From Enterobacter mori (GTDB taxonomy: Bacteria; Pseudomonadota; Gammaproteobacteria; Enterobacterales; Enterobacteriaceae): a stretch of 64,000 bases of DNA. The stretch is from the NCBI RefSeq assembly GCF_025244905.1, contig NZ_CP104285.1, forward strand, positions 1,798,001-1,862,000, read 5' to 3'. This document shows positions 14,026-23,653 of the stretch, in pieces. The notes beneath the pieces were generated by a model. The model was not told the origin of the DNA. It was given only the letters and a program-made list of their open reading frames with translations, and did no database searches. Both the position numbers and the translations under genes were made by a program. Positions within the stretch are counted from its first letter, which is position 1. The number at the start of each line of letters is the position of its first letter.

Positions 14026-16987
14026 CGTTGCGTCGTTGGCTGTCGCGCTGCATCTCAACTCCGCCAGCTTTAAATCACAGTTTGCTGATGCTATGCGAAC
14101 GGCGGACAGCAGCGCCCAGCAATTTAACAGGAAAGTCCAGACGGACAATCAGAAAACCCGGCAGTCGTTTGAAGGGCTGGGAAAGGGGATTACCGGGCTG
14201 GACGCCGACTTTAACAAGCTTGGCAAAACGGTCGACAAGCGCCTGACCGGGCTGGATGAAATGCGCGGTCTGCTGGCCAACATTTCAGCTGGCAGCACGG
14301 TTGCCGGAAGTTCTATCACGACGGCGCTGGTTTCGGCCCTCAGCGAGGGTATGAGCACCGCGCTGGATAACAGTATTACGGGCCTGAAATTACAGCGACA
14401 GGCCCAGATTGAGTTTACCCAGGCGCAGATAAGCGCCGCGCAGGGCTCGATAGAGAACGCCAGGCAGCTGCGTGCTGAAGCTATCGAGAAGCAGAACATC
14501 GCGGTTAAGACTATTGAAGCCGCCCGTGCCGACCGCGAGCGCGCCTTTGCGCTCGATGAGCATTTTGCCAAACAGGCCGAGGTGAACAAGCAGTACGGGC
14601 TGGCCGTCAGCTATGAGGCCGAGCACGTTAAAAATGCCAGAACCATTCAGGAGGCGAATCTTGCTGAAGCGAAGGCGAAGGGTAGCCTTGCAGAAGCGAC
14701 GAAAACGGTGCTGGCAGCTGATATCGCCGAGTCTGCCGGGAAGCAGCAGCTGGCCACCTCAACGCGCCAGCTCGCCGTGGCCAGCCAGGAGTTATCTCTT
14801 GGCCAGCGAGCTGCTGCAGCCAGTGCAGGCCTGCTGCGCGGCGCAATGGCGATGGTCGGCGGTCCTGTCGGGCTGGCCGTTATTGCCGTCGCCGGTGCGG
14901 TGACAGCGATTTACTCGGCCTACTCCAACAGCGAAGCGGTCATTAAAGGGTATACGCAGGCGTTACAGAAATCCGGCCAGCAGTCCGTTATGTCGGTGAT
15001 GTATCTGCAGAACCTGACCTCCAGCCTCGGTGATTCAGATCGCGCCGTTAAGGCGGTTACGGCATCCGTGTCGGCGGGTTTCGGCGGCAATATGCTGGAG
15101 CAGGTCGCCAGCCTCGGCACGCGAATGGAGGAAATCGGGCAGAGCTCCGACGATCTCGTGTCGCTGCTGTCGAGCCTGAAAGGCGATCCGCTGCAGGCGC
15201 TTCAAAAGCTGACCGACCAGGGAATTTTGCTCAACGGCAGCATGATAGACCAGATAGTCACGCTCGAGCGCCAGGGGAAAACCTCTGAAGCAACGGCGCT
15301 GCTGCAGCAGGCGGCGATGAATGACCTTGATACCAAACTCAAGGAGCAGGAATCGAACGTAGGTGGGCTGAAAAGCGCGTGGAAATCGCTGAAAGATTTT
15401 GTCGCAGATGCGTTCAAAACGATGGGAGACGCGCACATAGCCACCGCGCAGGCGATGGCTGCGGGTGCAGGCGTTGATCTCGATACCACTCCTGACCCGG
15501 CAATCAAGCAGCGTGAAGAGGCGGAAAAGCAATATCAGGCGCAGAAAAAGCAGCGTGAAGAAATTTCGAAGCGTCTGAAGGACGAAAACACGCTTTCAGG
15601 GCTGCTAAAAGCCGGGACATCGCGTGAAAAAGAGCGGGCCGATGCCGTTGCGCTTGTTAATGCCAATTTCACCAAAGGAACGGCTGAATACACGCAGGCA
15701 ATGCGTGGCATCGACAAAATGTATGCTGAGCAGAAAAAATCCCGCGAGAAGGCGTACAGCGACGATGCTGCGACCACGCGCCTGAATCAGCTTCGCCAGG
15801 AAGAGGCCGCGCTGCGGTCCGAGAACGAACAGACCGAGACGCTGACGCAGTCGGAAAAGAAACTGGCGCAGTTCAACCAGGAAATCGCTGACCTCAAGGA
15901 GAAGCGTATCCTGACCGCTGGCCAGCGCAGCATTCTGGCGCAGGAAACGGAGCTGCGTCACCAGCTGGAGATTAACGCCAGCCTGGATAAAGCCAACCAG
16001 CAGCGCAAACTCGGCCTTCAGATTCAGGAGCAGAACCAGGAGCTTTATCGCTCAACGCTGCAGCTGCAGCAGGAATATGCTAACAGTGTCGCCCAGATGA
16101 CCATGAGCTCCGATGCCTATGACCAGATGGTAGCAGAGCAGCAGGTCCGGGAGCGTTTTGCAAAGCTCCGGGAAGAGCAGGATAAAACGATTTCCGATCA
16201 CAGTTCCGAACTGTACCGAAAACAAACTGAGGTGCTGAGGGATGAAGAGCAGAAGCAGCTGGAAATTGTCCGTAGCGGTGCAGAGCGGAAAAAGCAGGTA
16301 GAAGGGTCATCGTTTGACGGGATGAAAAAAGGGCTGACGGACTGGCGAGTTAACGCTGAAAACCAGTTCACCCAGGTTCGCGACATTGCCATAAACGCGA
16401 TGGATGGCATGGGTACTGCCCTCTGGAATGTTGCGTCGAAGGGAAAGGGAGAGTTCAAATCGCTGGCCGTATCTGTTATCGACGATATTGGTAAGATGAT
16501 CACGAAGATGCTGATGCTGAACGCTATCAAATCCGGTGCTTCAGCGCTGGGTGTGAGCAGCTGGTTCGGTTGGGCTGACGGGGGTTATACCGGCGACGGC
16601 GGCAAGCATGACGTCGCCGGTGTGGTTCACCGTGGCGAATGGGTGGTTCCGCAATCTGTGGTCAAGAAGCCTGGCATGCTCAGTTTCCTGAATCAGCTTA
16701 CTTACGGCAACGGCTACGCCGAAGGTGGGCTGGTCGGTGGCGGCGTGGCAAAACCATCCGGAGACTCGTATTCGCAGCCCTCTGCTGGCCAGGGCAACCT
16801 CCATTTCTCTTTAACTATTCCGCTGCAGGTCATTCAGCAGGGCGGAGCGAGTCAGGAACCTTCCTCAAAAAGTCAGGAGCTTCTGACCAGCGAGACCAAA
16901 GCCCGACTTAAGCAGTTTGTTATTGAAACGCTTGATCGCGAACTGGCCAACGGAGGCATGATTGACACCAAAATGAGGACGGCCTGA
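14015..16987 (+). CDS. tail tape measure protein
   Basis: 990 aa. Mostly long alpha-helical, Gln/Ala/Glu-rich coiled coils (~20-260 and ~460-800) that set tail length. A hydrophobic stretch at ~270-305 (MAMVGGPVGLAVIAVAGAVTAIYSAYS) is the likely membrane-inserting part. The C-terminal lambda gpH-like signature is at ~790-900 (MDGMGTALWNVASKGKGEFK, WFGWADGGYTGDGGKHDVAG, VHRGEWVVPQSVV). The start overlaps the T part by 11 nt and the stop overlaps the next ATG by one base. Confidence 0.95.
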   Translation: MAADVASLAVALHLNSASFKSQFADAMRTADSSAQQFNRKVQTDNQKTRQSFEGLGKGITGLDADFNKLGKTVDKRLTGLDEMRGLLANISAGSTVAGSSITTALVSALSEGMSTALDNSITGLKLQRQAQIEFTQAQISAAQGSIENARQLRAEAIEKQNIAVKTIEAARADRERAFALDEHFAKQAEVNKQYGLAVSYEAEHVKNARTIQEANLAEAKAKGSLAEATKTVLAADIAESAGKQQLATSTRQLAVASQELSLGQRAAAASAGLLRGAMAMVGGPVGLAVIAVAGAVTAIYSAYSNSEAVIKGYTQALQKSGQQSVMSVMYLQNLTSSLGDSDRAVKAVTASVSAGFGGNMLEQVASLGTRMEEIGQSSDDLVSLLSSLKGDPLQALQKLTDQGILLNGSMIDQIVTLERQGKTSEATALLQQAAMNDLDTKLKEQESNVGGLKSAWKSLKDFVADAFKTMGDAHIATAQAMAAGAGVDLDTTPDPAIKQREEAEKQYQAQKKQREEISKRLKDENTLSGLLKAGTSREKERADAVALVNANFTKGTAEYTQAMRGIDKMYAEQKKSREKAYSDDAATTRLNQLRQEEAALRSENEQTETLTQSEKKLAQFNQEIADLKEKRILTAGQRSILAQETELRHQLEINASLDKANQQRKLGLQIQEQNQELYRSTLQLQQEYANSVAQMTMSSDAYDQMVAEQQVRERFAKLREEQDKTISDHSSELYRKQTEVLRDEEQKQLEIVRSGAERKKQVEGSSFDGMKKGLTDWRVNAENQFTQVRDIAINAMDGMGTALWNVASKGKGEFKSLAVSVIDDIGKMITKMLMLNAIKSGASALGVSSWFGWADGGYTGDGGKHDVAGVVHRGEWVVPQSVVKKPGMLSFLNQLTYGNGYAEGGLVGGGVAKPSGDSYSQPSAGQGNLHFSLTIPLQVIQQGGASQEPSSKSQELLTSETKARLKQFVIETLDRELANGGMIDTKMRTA

Positions 16988-17334
16988 TGGCATTGCAGAC
17001 GTTTACCTGGTCTCCGCGTAATGGCCCTGTGGGAGACTTTAAGTACCGAACCAGCAGCGTACAATACGGCGATGGCTATGAGGCAGTAACCGGTGATGGC
17101 ATTAACCCGGAGACGCAGTCATGGCCATTAATGTTCACCGGTATGAATGAGGATATGAAGCCGGTGCTCAAGTTTTTGCGCGAGCATGGCGAAGTCAAAG
17201 CATTCAAATGGACCAACCCGTTGGATGAACTTGGTCTCTACCGCGCAACGCAACTGAAGGTCACGGCCCTTGATTTTGCACGAATGACAATTACAGTCAC
17301 ATTTGCGACGGCATATCGGGCCGAGCCAATATAA
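16987..17334 (+). CDS. minor tail protein M
   Basis: 115 aa, gpM family: FTWSPRNGPVGDFKYRTSSVQYGDGYEAV and the C-terminal LKVTALDFARMTITVTFATAYRAEP. It belongs to the tail tip between tape measure and gpL. In lambda gpL follows at once; here a moron is placed between M and L. Confidence 0.92.
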   Translation: MALQTFTWSPRNGPVGDFKYRTSSVQYGDGYEAVTGDGINPETQSWPLMFTGMNEDMKPVLKFLREHGEVKAFKWTNPLDELGLYRATQLKVTALDFARMTITVTFATAYRAEPI

Positions 17335-17358
17335 ATCTGAGGGATATTAATATCATTT

Positions 17359-17367
17359 TGCTATGAT
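17359..17367 (+). promoter_or_regulatory. extended -10 promoter of the tail moron
   Basis: TGCTATGAT is a good extended -10 (TGn then TATGAT) 29 nt upstream of the ATG at 17396. No strong -35 is seen, which is usual for extended -10 promoters. It would allow expression from the lysogen while the late operon is silent. Confidence 0.6.
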
Positions 17368-17395
17368 GATTTCTTTGAAATAAGGGAATGTTGTC

Positions 17396-17884
17396 ATGCT
17401 TAGAATATGTGGTTTTGTCGTTCTGGCTCTAGGTGTTATATGCATCATCATGGGCCTCGATATGGATGTCACGGTGAGCTCAGGCGCTCAGATGAACGTA
17501 TATAATACGGGGCTGATTGCCTCCAGACAGATGACTGTCTCTATCGGGTGCTCACTTCTGGTCACCGGTGCAATTCTTTTGTCTGGTGGTGTGTTAAAAG
17601 AGGCGATTATCAAGAGTGCCTTACCACACGTGAAAGCAGACACTGAATCTCCTGTTCAAGAATCCAAATTTGTAGAGAAAAGGGCCGATGGTAGTTTTAT
17701 TCTTAATGAGGATGCGGTTCGTCATTATGCGGAAAAATTGCATAAAGAAATGCCAGATAATACCGCGCTTTCCGTTATGGTCACTAACGCACCACATATT
17801 GAAAGAATAAAATCGGGAATGCCTTCTGAATTAGCTAAGATATTTGAAAGGCTACTTGAGACAAATTTGCAAGCCATTAAATAA
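17396..17884 (+). CDS. moron: two-TM membrane protein of unknown function
   Basis: 162 aa. TM1 is at ~4-22 (CGFVVLALGVICIIMGLDM) and TM2 at ~50-70 (IGCSLLVTGAILLSGGVL), followed by a soluble ~90-aa C-terminal domain (KFVEKRADGSFILNEDAVRHYAEKLHKEMP). No family recognised. It has its own promoter and terminator inside the tail operon between M and L, the textbook moron layout. The late-operon position and membrane topology resemble the HK97 gp15 superinfection-exclusion moron, but no sequence similarity is claimed. It looks more AT-rich than its neighbours, which fits separate acquisition. Confidence 0.75.
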   Translation: MLRICGFVVLALGVICIIMGLDMDVTVSSGAQMNVYNTGLIASRQMTVSIGCSLLVTGAILLSGGVLKEAIIKSALPHVKADTESPVQESKFVEKRADGSFILNEDAVRHYAEKLHKEMPDNTALSVMVTNAPHIERIKSGMPSELAKIFERLLETNLQAIK

Positions 17885-17904
17885 CGTCTAAAAGGCACCT
17901 TTGA

Positions 17905-17926
17905 AACCCCGCACTGCGGGGTTTTT
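17905..17926 (+). terminator. moron terminator
   Basis: AACCCCGC-ACT-GCGGGGTT followed by TTTT, 20 nt past the moron stop. Confidence 0.85.
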
Positions 17927-17960
17927 TGTTATGGGGCCGCGCTCCTAATGAGAGGTTTTT

Positions 17961-18710
17961 ATGGGGATAACCGCTGACGATCAAAAACTCGAGCCCGGCA
18001 ACAAGATCGTCCTGTTTGAAGTTGACGGTACCGCGTTTGGGGCCGATGTTCTCTATTTCCACAACCACGCAGTAGCGTACACGGAAGAAGAAATCCTCGC
18101 TGCCGGTGATGATGAATCGGAACTACCAGGTAAGCCGATTTACTGGCAGGGCATCCGATACGATTCCTGGCCATGTCAGATTGAGGATATCGAAGCCAAC
18201 GGTGACGGAACGCCGGTTTCGCCAAAATTATCCGTTGGTAATCTGGACGGTTCGATCTCCGCGCTGTGCCACCTTTTTCAGGATATGAAGCAGGCAAAGG
18301 TCACCATTCACCGAACGTATGCACATTACCTCGATGCCAGTAACTTTCCTGATGGCAACACGCAAGCCGATCCGACAGCCGAGGAGCTGGAGGTGTTTTA
18401 CATCGACAGCAAAACGGCAGATAACGAAACGGACGTTCAGTTCAAGCTGAGCTCACCTGTCGACGTGACCGGGCAGAAGGTTCCGGGAAGGCAAATGACC
18501 AGCCGGTGCGCCTGGTGCCAGCAGGGCCAGTATCGGGGTGCGGACTGCGGTTACACCGGTACGAAGTACTTCGACAAGTTCGGCAACCCTGTTGATAACC
18601 CTGCAGATGACGTCTGCTCCGGAACGGTCGCAGGCTGCAAGCTGCGCTGGGGGGAAGATGAGCAGCTGCCGTTTGGCGGTTTTCCGGCAATTGCGATCAC
18701 GAGGATTTAA
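17961..18710 (+). CDS. minor tail protein L
   Basis: 249 aa, gpL family. The N-terminal domain has LEPGNKIVLFEVDGTAFGADVLYFHNHAV. The C-terminal part holds four spaced cysteines (RCAWCQQGQYRGADCGYTG, then DDVCSGTVAGC), matching the iron-sulphur-binding region known for lambda gpL. Part of the tail tip hub; two bases separate it from gpK. Confidence 0.92.
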   Translation: MGITADDQKLEPGNKIVLFEVDGTAFGADVLYFHNHAVAYTEEEILAAGDDESELPGKPIYWQGIRYDSWPCQIEDIEANGDGTPVSPKLSVGNLDGSISALCHLFQDMKQAKVTIHRTYAHYLDASNFPDGNTQADPTAEELEVFYIDSKTADNETDVQFKLSSPVDVTGQKVPGRQMTSRCAWCQQGQYRGADCGYTGTKYFDKFGNPVDNPADDVCSGTVAGCKLRWGEDEQLPFGGFPAIAITRI

Positions 18711-18712
18711 TC

Positions 18713-19429
18713 ATGCTGAGCCAGCGACTTATTACCGCCATTGAAAAACACGCTGCTGCAGCCTATCCCCATGAATGCTGTGGCCTGATTATTCGTGCCA
18801 CGCGCCAGCGCCGGTACATCCCCTGCAGTAATTCACACGAAAATCCCAGAGAGCACTTCATGATATCTGCGCAGGCCTGGGCTGATGCTGAGGATATGGG
18901 GGAGGTACTGGCCATCGTTCATTCACATCCGGATGCGGGGCCGCACGCTTCCTCCGACGATCTGAAGTCGTGCCACGACTCCGGATTGCCCTGGGTAATT
19001 ATGTCGTGGCCAGGCGGTGAGTACACGGTGACCACACCGGCAGATACACCACCGATCCTCAAGCGGCCCTTTATACACGGCAGCTGGGATTGCTACGGGC
19101 TCATCCGGGACTGGTATAAGCAGGAGCGGGGCATCGAATTGCCTGATTTTCACCGTGACGACAACTGGTGGACGCGCGGCGAAAACCTTTACGTAAAACA
19201 CTATGCCGAAGCGGGATTTTATTCTCACGCCGACGAGTTGCAGGTAGGGGATGTGATCCTGATGCAGTACAAGGCAGAAGAAATCAACCATGCAGGCATC
19301 TATCTGGGCGACGGGAAAATGCTGCACCACATGTACGGCAAGCTGAGCGAAGTCGTTCCCTACGGCGGCATGTGGCGCGAGAGAACAATGTTGACACTGA
19401 GGTACCAGAATAACGATGAACACAGTTGA
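18713..19429 (+). CDS. tail tip assembly protein K (JAMM + NlpC/P60)
   Basis: 238 aa with two enzyme domains. The N-terminal JAMM/MPN+ domain has Glu21 (PHECCGL) and HSHPDAGPHASSDD (His70, His72, Ser80, Asp83). The C-terminal NlpC/P60 domain has Cys127 (GSWDCYGLIRDW) and His193 (NHAGIYLGD). In lambda gpK acts in tail-tip assembly and perhaps wall passage. Both active sites look intact. It overlaps gene I by 14 nt. Confidence 0.93.
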   Translation: MLSQRLITAIEKHAAAAYPHECCGLIIRATRQRRYIPCSNSHENPREHFMISAQAWADAEDMGEVLAIVHSHPDAGPHASSDDLKSCHDSGLPWVIMSWPGGEYTVTTPADTPPILKRPFIHGSWDCYGLIRDWYKQERGIELPDFHRDDNWWTRGENLYVKHYAEAGFYSHADELQVGDVILMQYKAEEINHAGIYLGDGKMLHHMYGKLSEVVPYGGMWRERTMLTLRYQNNDEHS

Positions 19430-20012
19430 GAAAATCGTGCTTGTGCGGCTCTATGGCAAGCTCGGCACTTTATTTGGACGTGAGCACCGCCTTTCAGTTT
19501 CCTCGGTGCGGGAGGCTATCAGGGCGCTTTGTATCATGCTCCCCGGCTTTGAGCGCTGGCTCGATACGAGTGAAGGACGCGGCGTGACCTACAGCGTGTT
19601 TAACGGCTCCCGCAACGTGACTGCAGAAGAGCTGCGCCTGAGCGGCGTGCATGACGTTATCAGGATTGCGCCGGTCATTATCGGCAGTAAAAAGGCTGGT
19701 GTGTTCCAGACCATCTTCGGCGCTGTGCTTGTAGCGGTAGGCTTTGCGCTGAGCTTTACGCCAGCAGCAGTGGCCTCGCCGTTCCTCTACAAAATGGGGG
19801 CGGCGATGATGCTTGGGGGCGTTGTCCAGATGCTCACGCCCAGCGGCACTCAGGGCATGACGATGGACTCTGGCGATACCCGGAAAAGCTATTCGTTTGG
19901 CTCCCCAATCAACCAGTCTGCAGCGGGGAACGGCGTCAATCTTCTCTACGGTAAGCGTCTTGTCGCCGGTGTTCTTATCAGCGGCGGCATCTACGCAGAA
20001 GAACAGCAATAA
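19416..20012 (+). CDS. tail assembly protein I
   Basis: 198 aa, lambda gpI family. A ubiquitin-like N-terminus (VEKIVLVRLYGKLGTLFGREHRLSVSSVREAIRAL) is followed by a glycine/alanine-rich hydrophobic stretch at ~105-145 and a C-terminal SYSFGSPINQSAAGNGVNLLYGKRLVAG motif. In lambda it is absent from virions and is needed for tip assembly. Confidence 0.92.
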   Translation: MNTVEKIVLVRLYGKLGTLFGREHRLSVSSVREAIRALCIMLPGFERWLDTSEGRGVTYSVFNGSRNVTAEELRLSGVHDVIRIAPVIIGSKKAGVFQTIFGAVLVAVGFALSFTPAAVASPFLYKMGAAMMLGGVVQMLTPSGTQGMTMDSGDTRKSYSFGSPINQSAAGNGVNLLYGKRLVAGVLISGGIYAEEQQ

Positions 20013-20038
20013 CGCTTATCTCGCAACATGTTTAATTC

Positions 20039-20060
20039 TCCCGCTCAGGCGGGATTTTTT
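20039..20060 (+). terminator. terminator-like hairpin before the J gene
   Basis: TCCCGC-TCAG-GCGGGA followed by seven T, in the 64-nt gap between I and J. Confidence 0.7.
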
Positions 20061-20076
20061 TGCCCGGAGTTTGCAT

Positions 20077-23000
20077 ATGGCAGTAATCAGGGGTTCGAAA
20101 GGGGGCGGCGGCGGCGGTGATAAAGGCGGCAATCGCGGTACCGAGATCGCCTCCGTAGCATACATGAAAATTCTGCTGGCGCTGACCGAGGGGGAAGCTG
20201 CAGGAGACTTTACCGGAAAAGATATTTATCTCGATGGCACGCCACTGCTTGATGATGCTGGCAACGAAAACTTTCCAGGCGTGACGTGGGAGTGGCGCAG
20301 CGGCACGGTGGATCAGGATTATATTGCTGGTTTCCCGGCAGTAGAGAATGAAATCAGCGTTGGCACGGAGCTGAAATACGGGACGCCGTGGGTTAAATCC
20401 ATTAACAACACCCAGCTTTCTGCAGTACGCCTGCGGCTTAAATTTCCGAACGGGGTTTATAAACTGCGCGACAGCGGAGGGAAGGATGGCTACCGGATAG
20501 CGTTCGCTATCGATATTTCAACCGATGGCGGTTCATACGTTGAATACGGCACGGATGAAGCGGACGGCATCGCCGATGCCGGGTATGAGCGGAGCTATCG
20601 AATTGACCTGCCTGCAGCGACATCCGGCTGGCAAATCCGCGTCCGACGCCTGACGGAAAATACCAGCGACGGTCGACATGCGGATACTTCGCGTATTGAA
20701 TCAATGACCGATATTGTCGATGCCAAGCTGCGCTATCCGCACACGTCGCTGCTGTTCATCCAGTTTGATTCGAAGCTGTTTGACGGCAGAACGCCAAACG
20801 TCACCGTGGAAATGAAGGGGATAATCGTTCGCGTACCGGCGAACTATGATCCTGTTTCCCGCACCTACAGTGGCACCTGGGACGGAACGTTTAAGTGGGC
20901 CTGGACAAACAATCCCGCCTGGATTTTTTACGATCTGGTGTTGAACAAACGATACGGTCTTGGAAAACGGATCACCGCAGATTTAGTGGATAAGTGGACC
21001 CTGTACCAGATTGCACAGTACTGCGATGCGCCGGTCTCGGATGGAGCAGGCGGGAAAGAGGCGCGGTATCTTTGCGATTTATACATCGCCCAGCGAACTG
21101 ATGCCTGGACCGTGCTGATGGATTTGGCGAACATCTTCAGGGGGATGATCAGCTGGTCCAACAATCTCCTGTCGGTTGATGCCGATATGCCCCGCGAGCT
21201 GGACCCTGATTTCGTGTTCAACAAGTCGAATATTGCGGGCGCGTTTAACTTTTCCAGCACATCGGAGAAGACGAACTACTCATCAGCAATCGTTACCTAC
21301 AGCAATCCGGCTAACGGCTATCAGGACGATCAGGCCAGCGCCTGGGTACCGGAAGTCTCGAACCGGTTCGGCTTTAACACCATAGAGCTGTCCCGCATCG
21401 GGTGTACGCGGGAATCAGAAGCGCAGCGGCACGGGCTTTACGCTATTGAAACCAACCGCGATGACAATGGCGTGGAGTTCAAAACAGGGTTGGAAGGGCG
21501 TATCCCACGTATCGGTAAGGTGATCGGCATCAATAACGCCCCGCTGGCCGGTCGCGAGAATGGCGGTCGCGTGGCTGCAGCCTCCGGAACGAAAGTCACG
21601 CTTGACCGTATTACGACTGCTAAAGCGGGGGACACGCTTATCGTTAACCTTCCCACCGGCAAATCCGAAGGCAGGAAGGTGAAAAGCGTCTCCGGACGCG
21701 CTGTTACCGTTGAGACAGCGTACAGCGTTACCCCAAATGCTGAATCAGCGTGGGTGCTTGATCAGCCTGATTTAGCTATTCAACTGTTCCGAGTTAAGCG
21801 GCTTATGGTTAATTCGGATAACACGGTCACCATTAACGGCCTGCCTTACAATCCGAACAAGTTTCCGCGCGTTGATGACGGTGCGGTGATTGAAGACAGG
21901 CCCGTCAGCGTTGTGCCGCCACGCGGACAGGGGATGCCGGAAAATATCACTCTCTCAAGCGTGTACCGCGTTGAACAGGGGATAGGCATCACCACGATGG
22001 TTGTTACGTGGGAAACCGTCAAAAATGCCGTTGCCTATGAGGCGCAGTGGCGTCAGAACAACGGCGACTGGATTAACGTTCCGCGCACCGGCAACACGCG
22101 CTTTGAGGTTGATGGAATTTACTCCGGGCGCTACGTGGTCCGAATCCGCGCGGTTAACGCGCTCGATATCGCATCCCTATGGGCAACGTCAGCTGAGACG
22201 GAGCTTACGGGTAAGGTCGGAAAACCGCCGATGCCCGTGAACCTCGCAACGCAGCCTTTAGTATTTGGGATCGGCATTTCCTGGGGATTTCCGTCCGGGG
22301 CGCAGGACACGCAGAAGACAGAAATCCACTACAGCGCCACGGCGAACGGTGATTCTCCGTTACTGCTGGCAGACGTGCCTTATCCCTCATCGACCTACCA
22401 GCAAATGGGATTGCTGGCTGGAAAATCGTTCTGGTACCGGGCAAGGCTCGTTGATCGCCTGGGCAATCAGAGCGACTGGACCGAGTGGGTCTTTGGTCAG
22501 TCGAGCACAGACGTATCTGATATCACCGATTCCATTCTCAAGGAGATGGAGGAAACGGGTCTACTGAAGGATGTGGTTGAGAATGCCGTCGACAGCAATG
22601 AAAAAATTGCTGGCATGGTTAATGACATCAAACAGGCCAATGACGAACTGGAGCTGCAGGCGAAGGATATCGCCCAAAACGCCCAGAACATTGGGAAGGT
22701 ACAGACCAGCGTTAATGAGCTTTCCAGCACTGTCGGGGATGTTTCGTCTTCACTCAGCCAGCTTGAGCAAACGGTGGCAACAGAAGATGCCGCCCTGGGC
22801 CAGCGAATCGACAGCATCAGCGTATCCATGGACGGCATGACGGGTGGAGTGAAGAACTCAGCCATCGCCATTATCCAGAACGGGCTGGCGCAGGTGGCCA
22901 CACGCAAAAGGTTATCTGCAACGGTCGCCGGTAACAGCGCTCAGCTGGACCGTATTGACGAGGTCATCGTTAACGAGAAAGAGGCGACGGCGCGCTCGCT

Positions 23001-23652
23001 GCTAAGCCTGCAGACGGACGTGAACGGCAACAAGGCTTCCATCAACAGCCTGAACCAGACGTTCTCCGATTACCAGCAGGCTATGGCCACGCAGGTAAAC
23101 AGCATTACTGCGACCGTCAATGGACACACTTCTACGATCACCACCAATGCGCAGGCCATTGCGAACGTCAACGGCGACCTGAAGGCGATGTACAGCATTA
23201 AGGTCGGGTTATCCAGCAACGGCCAGTATTACGCGGCGGGGATGGGGATCGGCGTGGAGAATACGCCATCCGGGATGCAGTCGCAGGTTATCTTCCTGGC
23301 TGACCGCTTCGCGGTAACGCACCAGGCAGGAGCGACCGTTACGCTTCCGTTCGTGATTCAGAACGGGCAGACCTTTATCCGAAATACTGTGATTGGCGAA
23401 GGGACTATCGACAACACCAAAATCGGCAGCTACATCCAGTCCACAACCTGGGACGGCACGGGGAACGTTGGCTGGCACATCAACAAGTCAGGCTACGCGA
23501 CGTTCAACAACGTGACCGTTCGCGGCTCGATTTACGCCACAAACGGTAATTTTTCTTTCAATGGCTCCGGCAACACAACAGTGATTAATGGCAACGGTTT
23601 AACCGTCAACATTCCTGGTGGTGGCCGGATTGTACTGGGGACATGGACATAA
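20077..23652 (+). CDS. host specificity / central tail tip protein J
   Basis: 1191 aa from ATG 20077 with CGGAG upstream. The N-terminus (IRGSKGGGGGGDKGGNRG, IASVAYMKILLALTEGEAAG) and the phage-tail hub core (~90-550) match gpJ. Fibronectin type III-like repeats lie at ~620-800 (ENITLSSVYRVEQGIGITTMVVTWETVKNAVAYEAQWRQN). Coiled coil is at ~815-1010, and the C-terminal DUF1983-like and receptor-binding part at ~1020-1191. The last ~150 residues usually set receptor choice. Confidence 0.94.
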   Translation: MAVIRGSKGGGGGGDKGGNRGTEIASVAYMKILLALTEGEAAGDFTGKDIYLDGTPLLDDAGNENFPGVTWEWRSGTVDQDYIAGFPAVENEISVGTELKYGTPWVKSINNTQLSAVRLRLKFPNGVYKLRDSGGKDGYRIAFAIDISTDGGSYVEYGTDEADGIADAGYERSYRIDLPAATSGWQIRVRRLTENTSDGRHADTSRIESMTDIVDAKLRYPHTSLLFIQFDSKLFDGRTPNVTVEMKGIIVRVPANYDPVSRTYSGTWDGTFKWAWTNNPAWIFYDLVLNKRYGLGKRITADLVDKWTLYQIAQYCDAPVSDGAGGKEARYLCDLYIAQRTDAWTVLMDLANIFRGMISWSNNLLSVDADMPRELDPDFVFNKSNIAGAFNFSSTSEKTNYSSAIVTYSNPANGYQDDQASAWVPEVSNRFGFNTIELSRIGCTRESEAQRHGLYAIETNRDDNGVEFKTGLEGRIPRIGKVIGINNAPLAGRENGGRVAAASGTKVTLDRITTAKAGDTLIVNLPTGKSEGRKVKSVSGRAVTVETAYSVTPNAESAWVLDQPDLAIQLFRVKRLMVNSDNTVTINGLPYNPNKFPRVDDGAVIEDRPVSVVPPRGQGMPENITLSSVYRVEQGIGITTMVVTWETVKNAVAYEAQWRQNNGDWINVPRTGNTRFEVDGIYSGRYVVRIRAVNALDIASLWATSAETELTGKVGKPPMPVNLATQPLVFGIGISWGFPSGAQDTQKTEIHYSATANGDSPLLLADVPYPSSTYQQMGLLAGKSFWYRARLVDRLGNQSDWTEWVFGQSSTDVSDITDSILKEMEETGLLKDVVENAVDSNEKIAGMVNDIKQANDELELQAKDIAQNAQNIGKVQTSVNELSSTVGDVSSSLSQLEQTVATEDAALGQRIDSISVSMDGMTGGVKNSAIAIIQNGLAQVATRKRLSATVAGNSAQLDRIDEVIVNEKEATARSLLSLQTDVNGNKASINSLNQTFSDYQQAMATQVNSITATVNGHTSTITTNAQAIANVNGDLKAMYSIKVGLSSNGQYYAAGMGIGVENTPSGMQSQVIFLADRFAVTHQAGATVTLPFVIQNGQTFIRNTVIGEGTIDNTKIGSYIQSTTWDGTGNVGWHINKSGYATFNNVTVRGSIYATNGNFSFNGSGNTTVINGNGLTVNIPGGGRIVLGTWT

Positions 23653-23653
23653 G

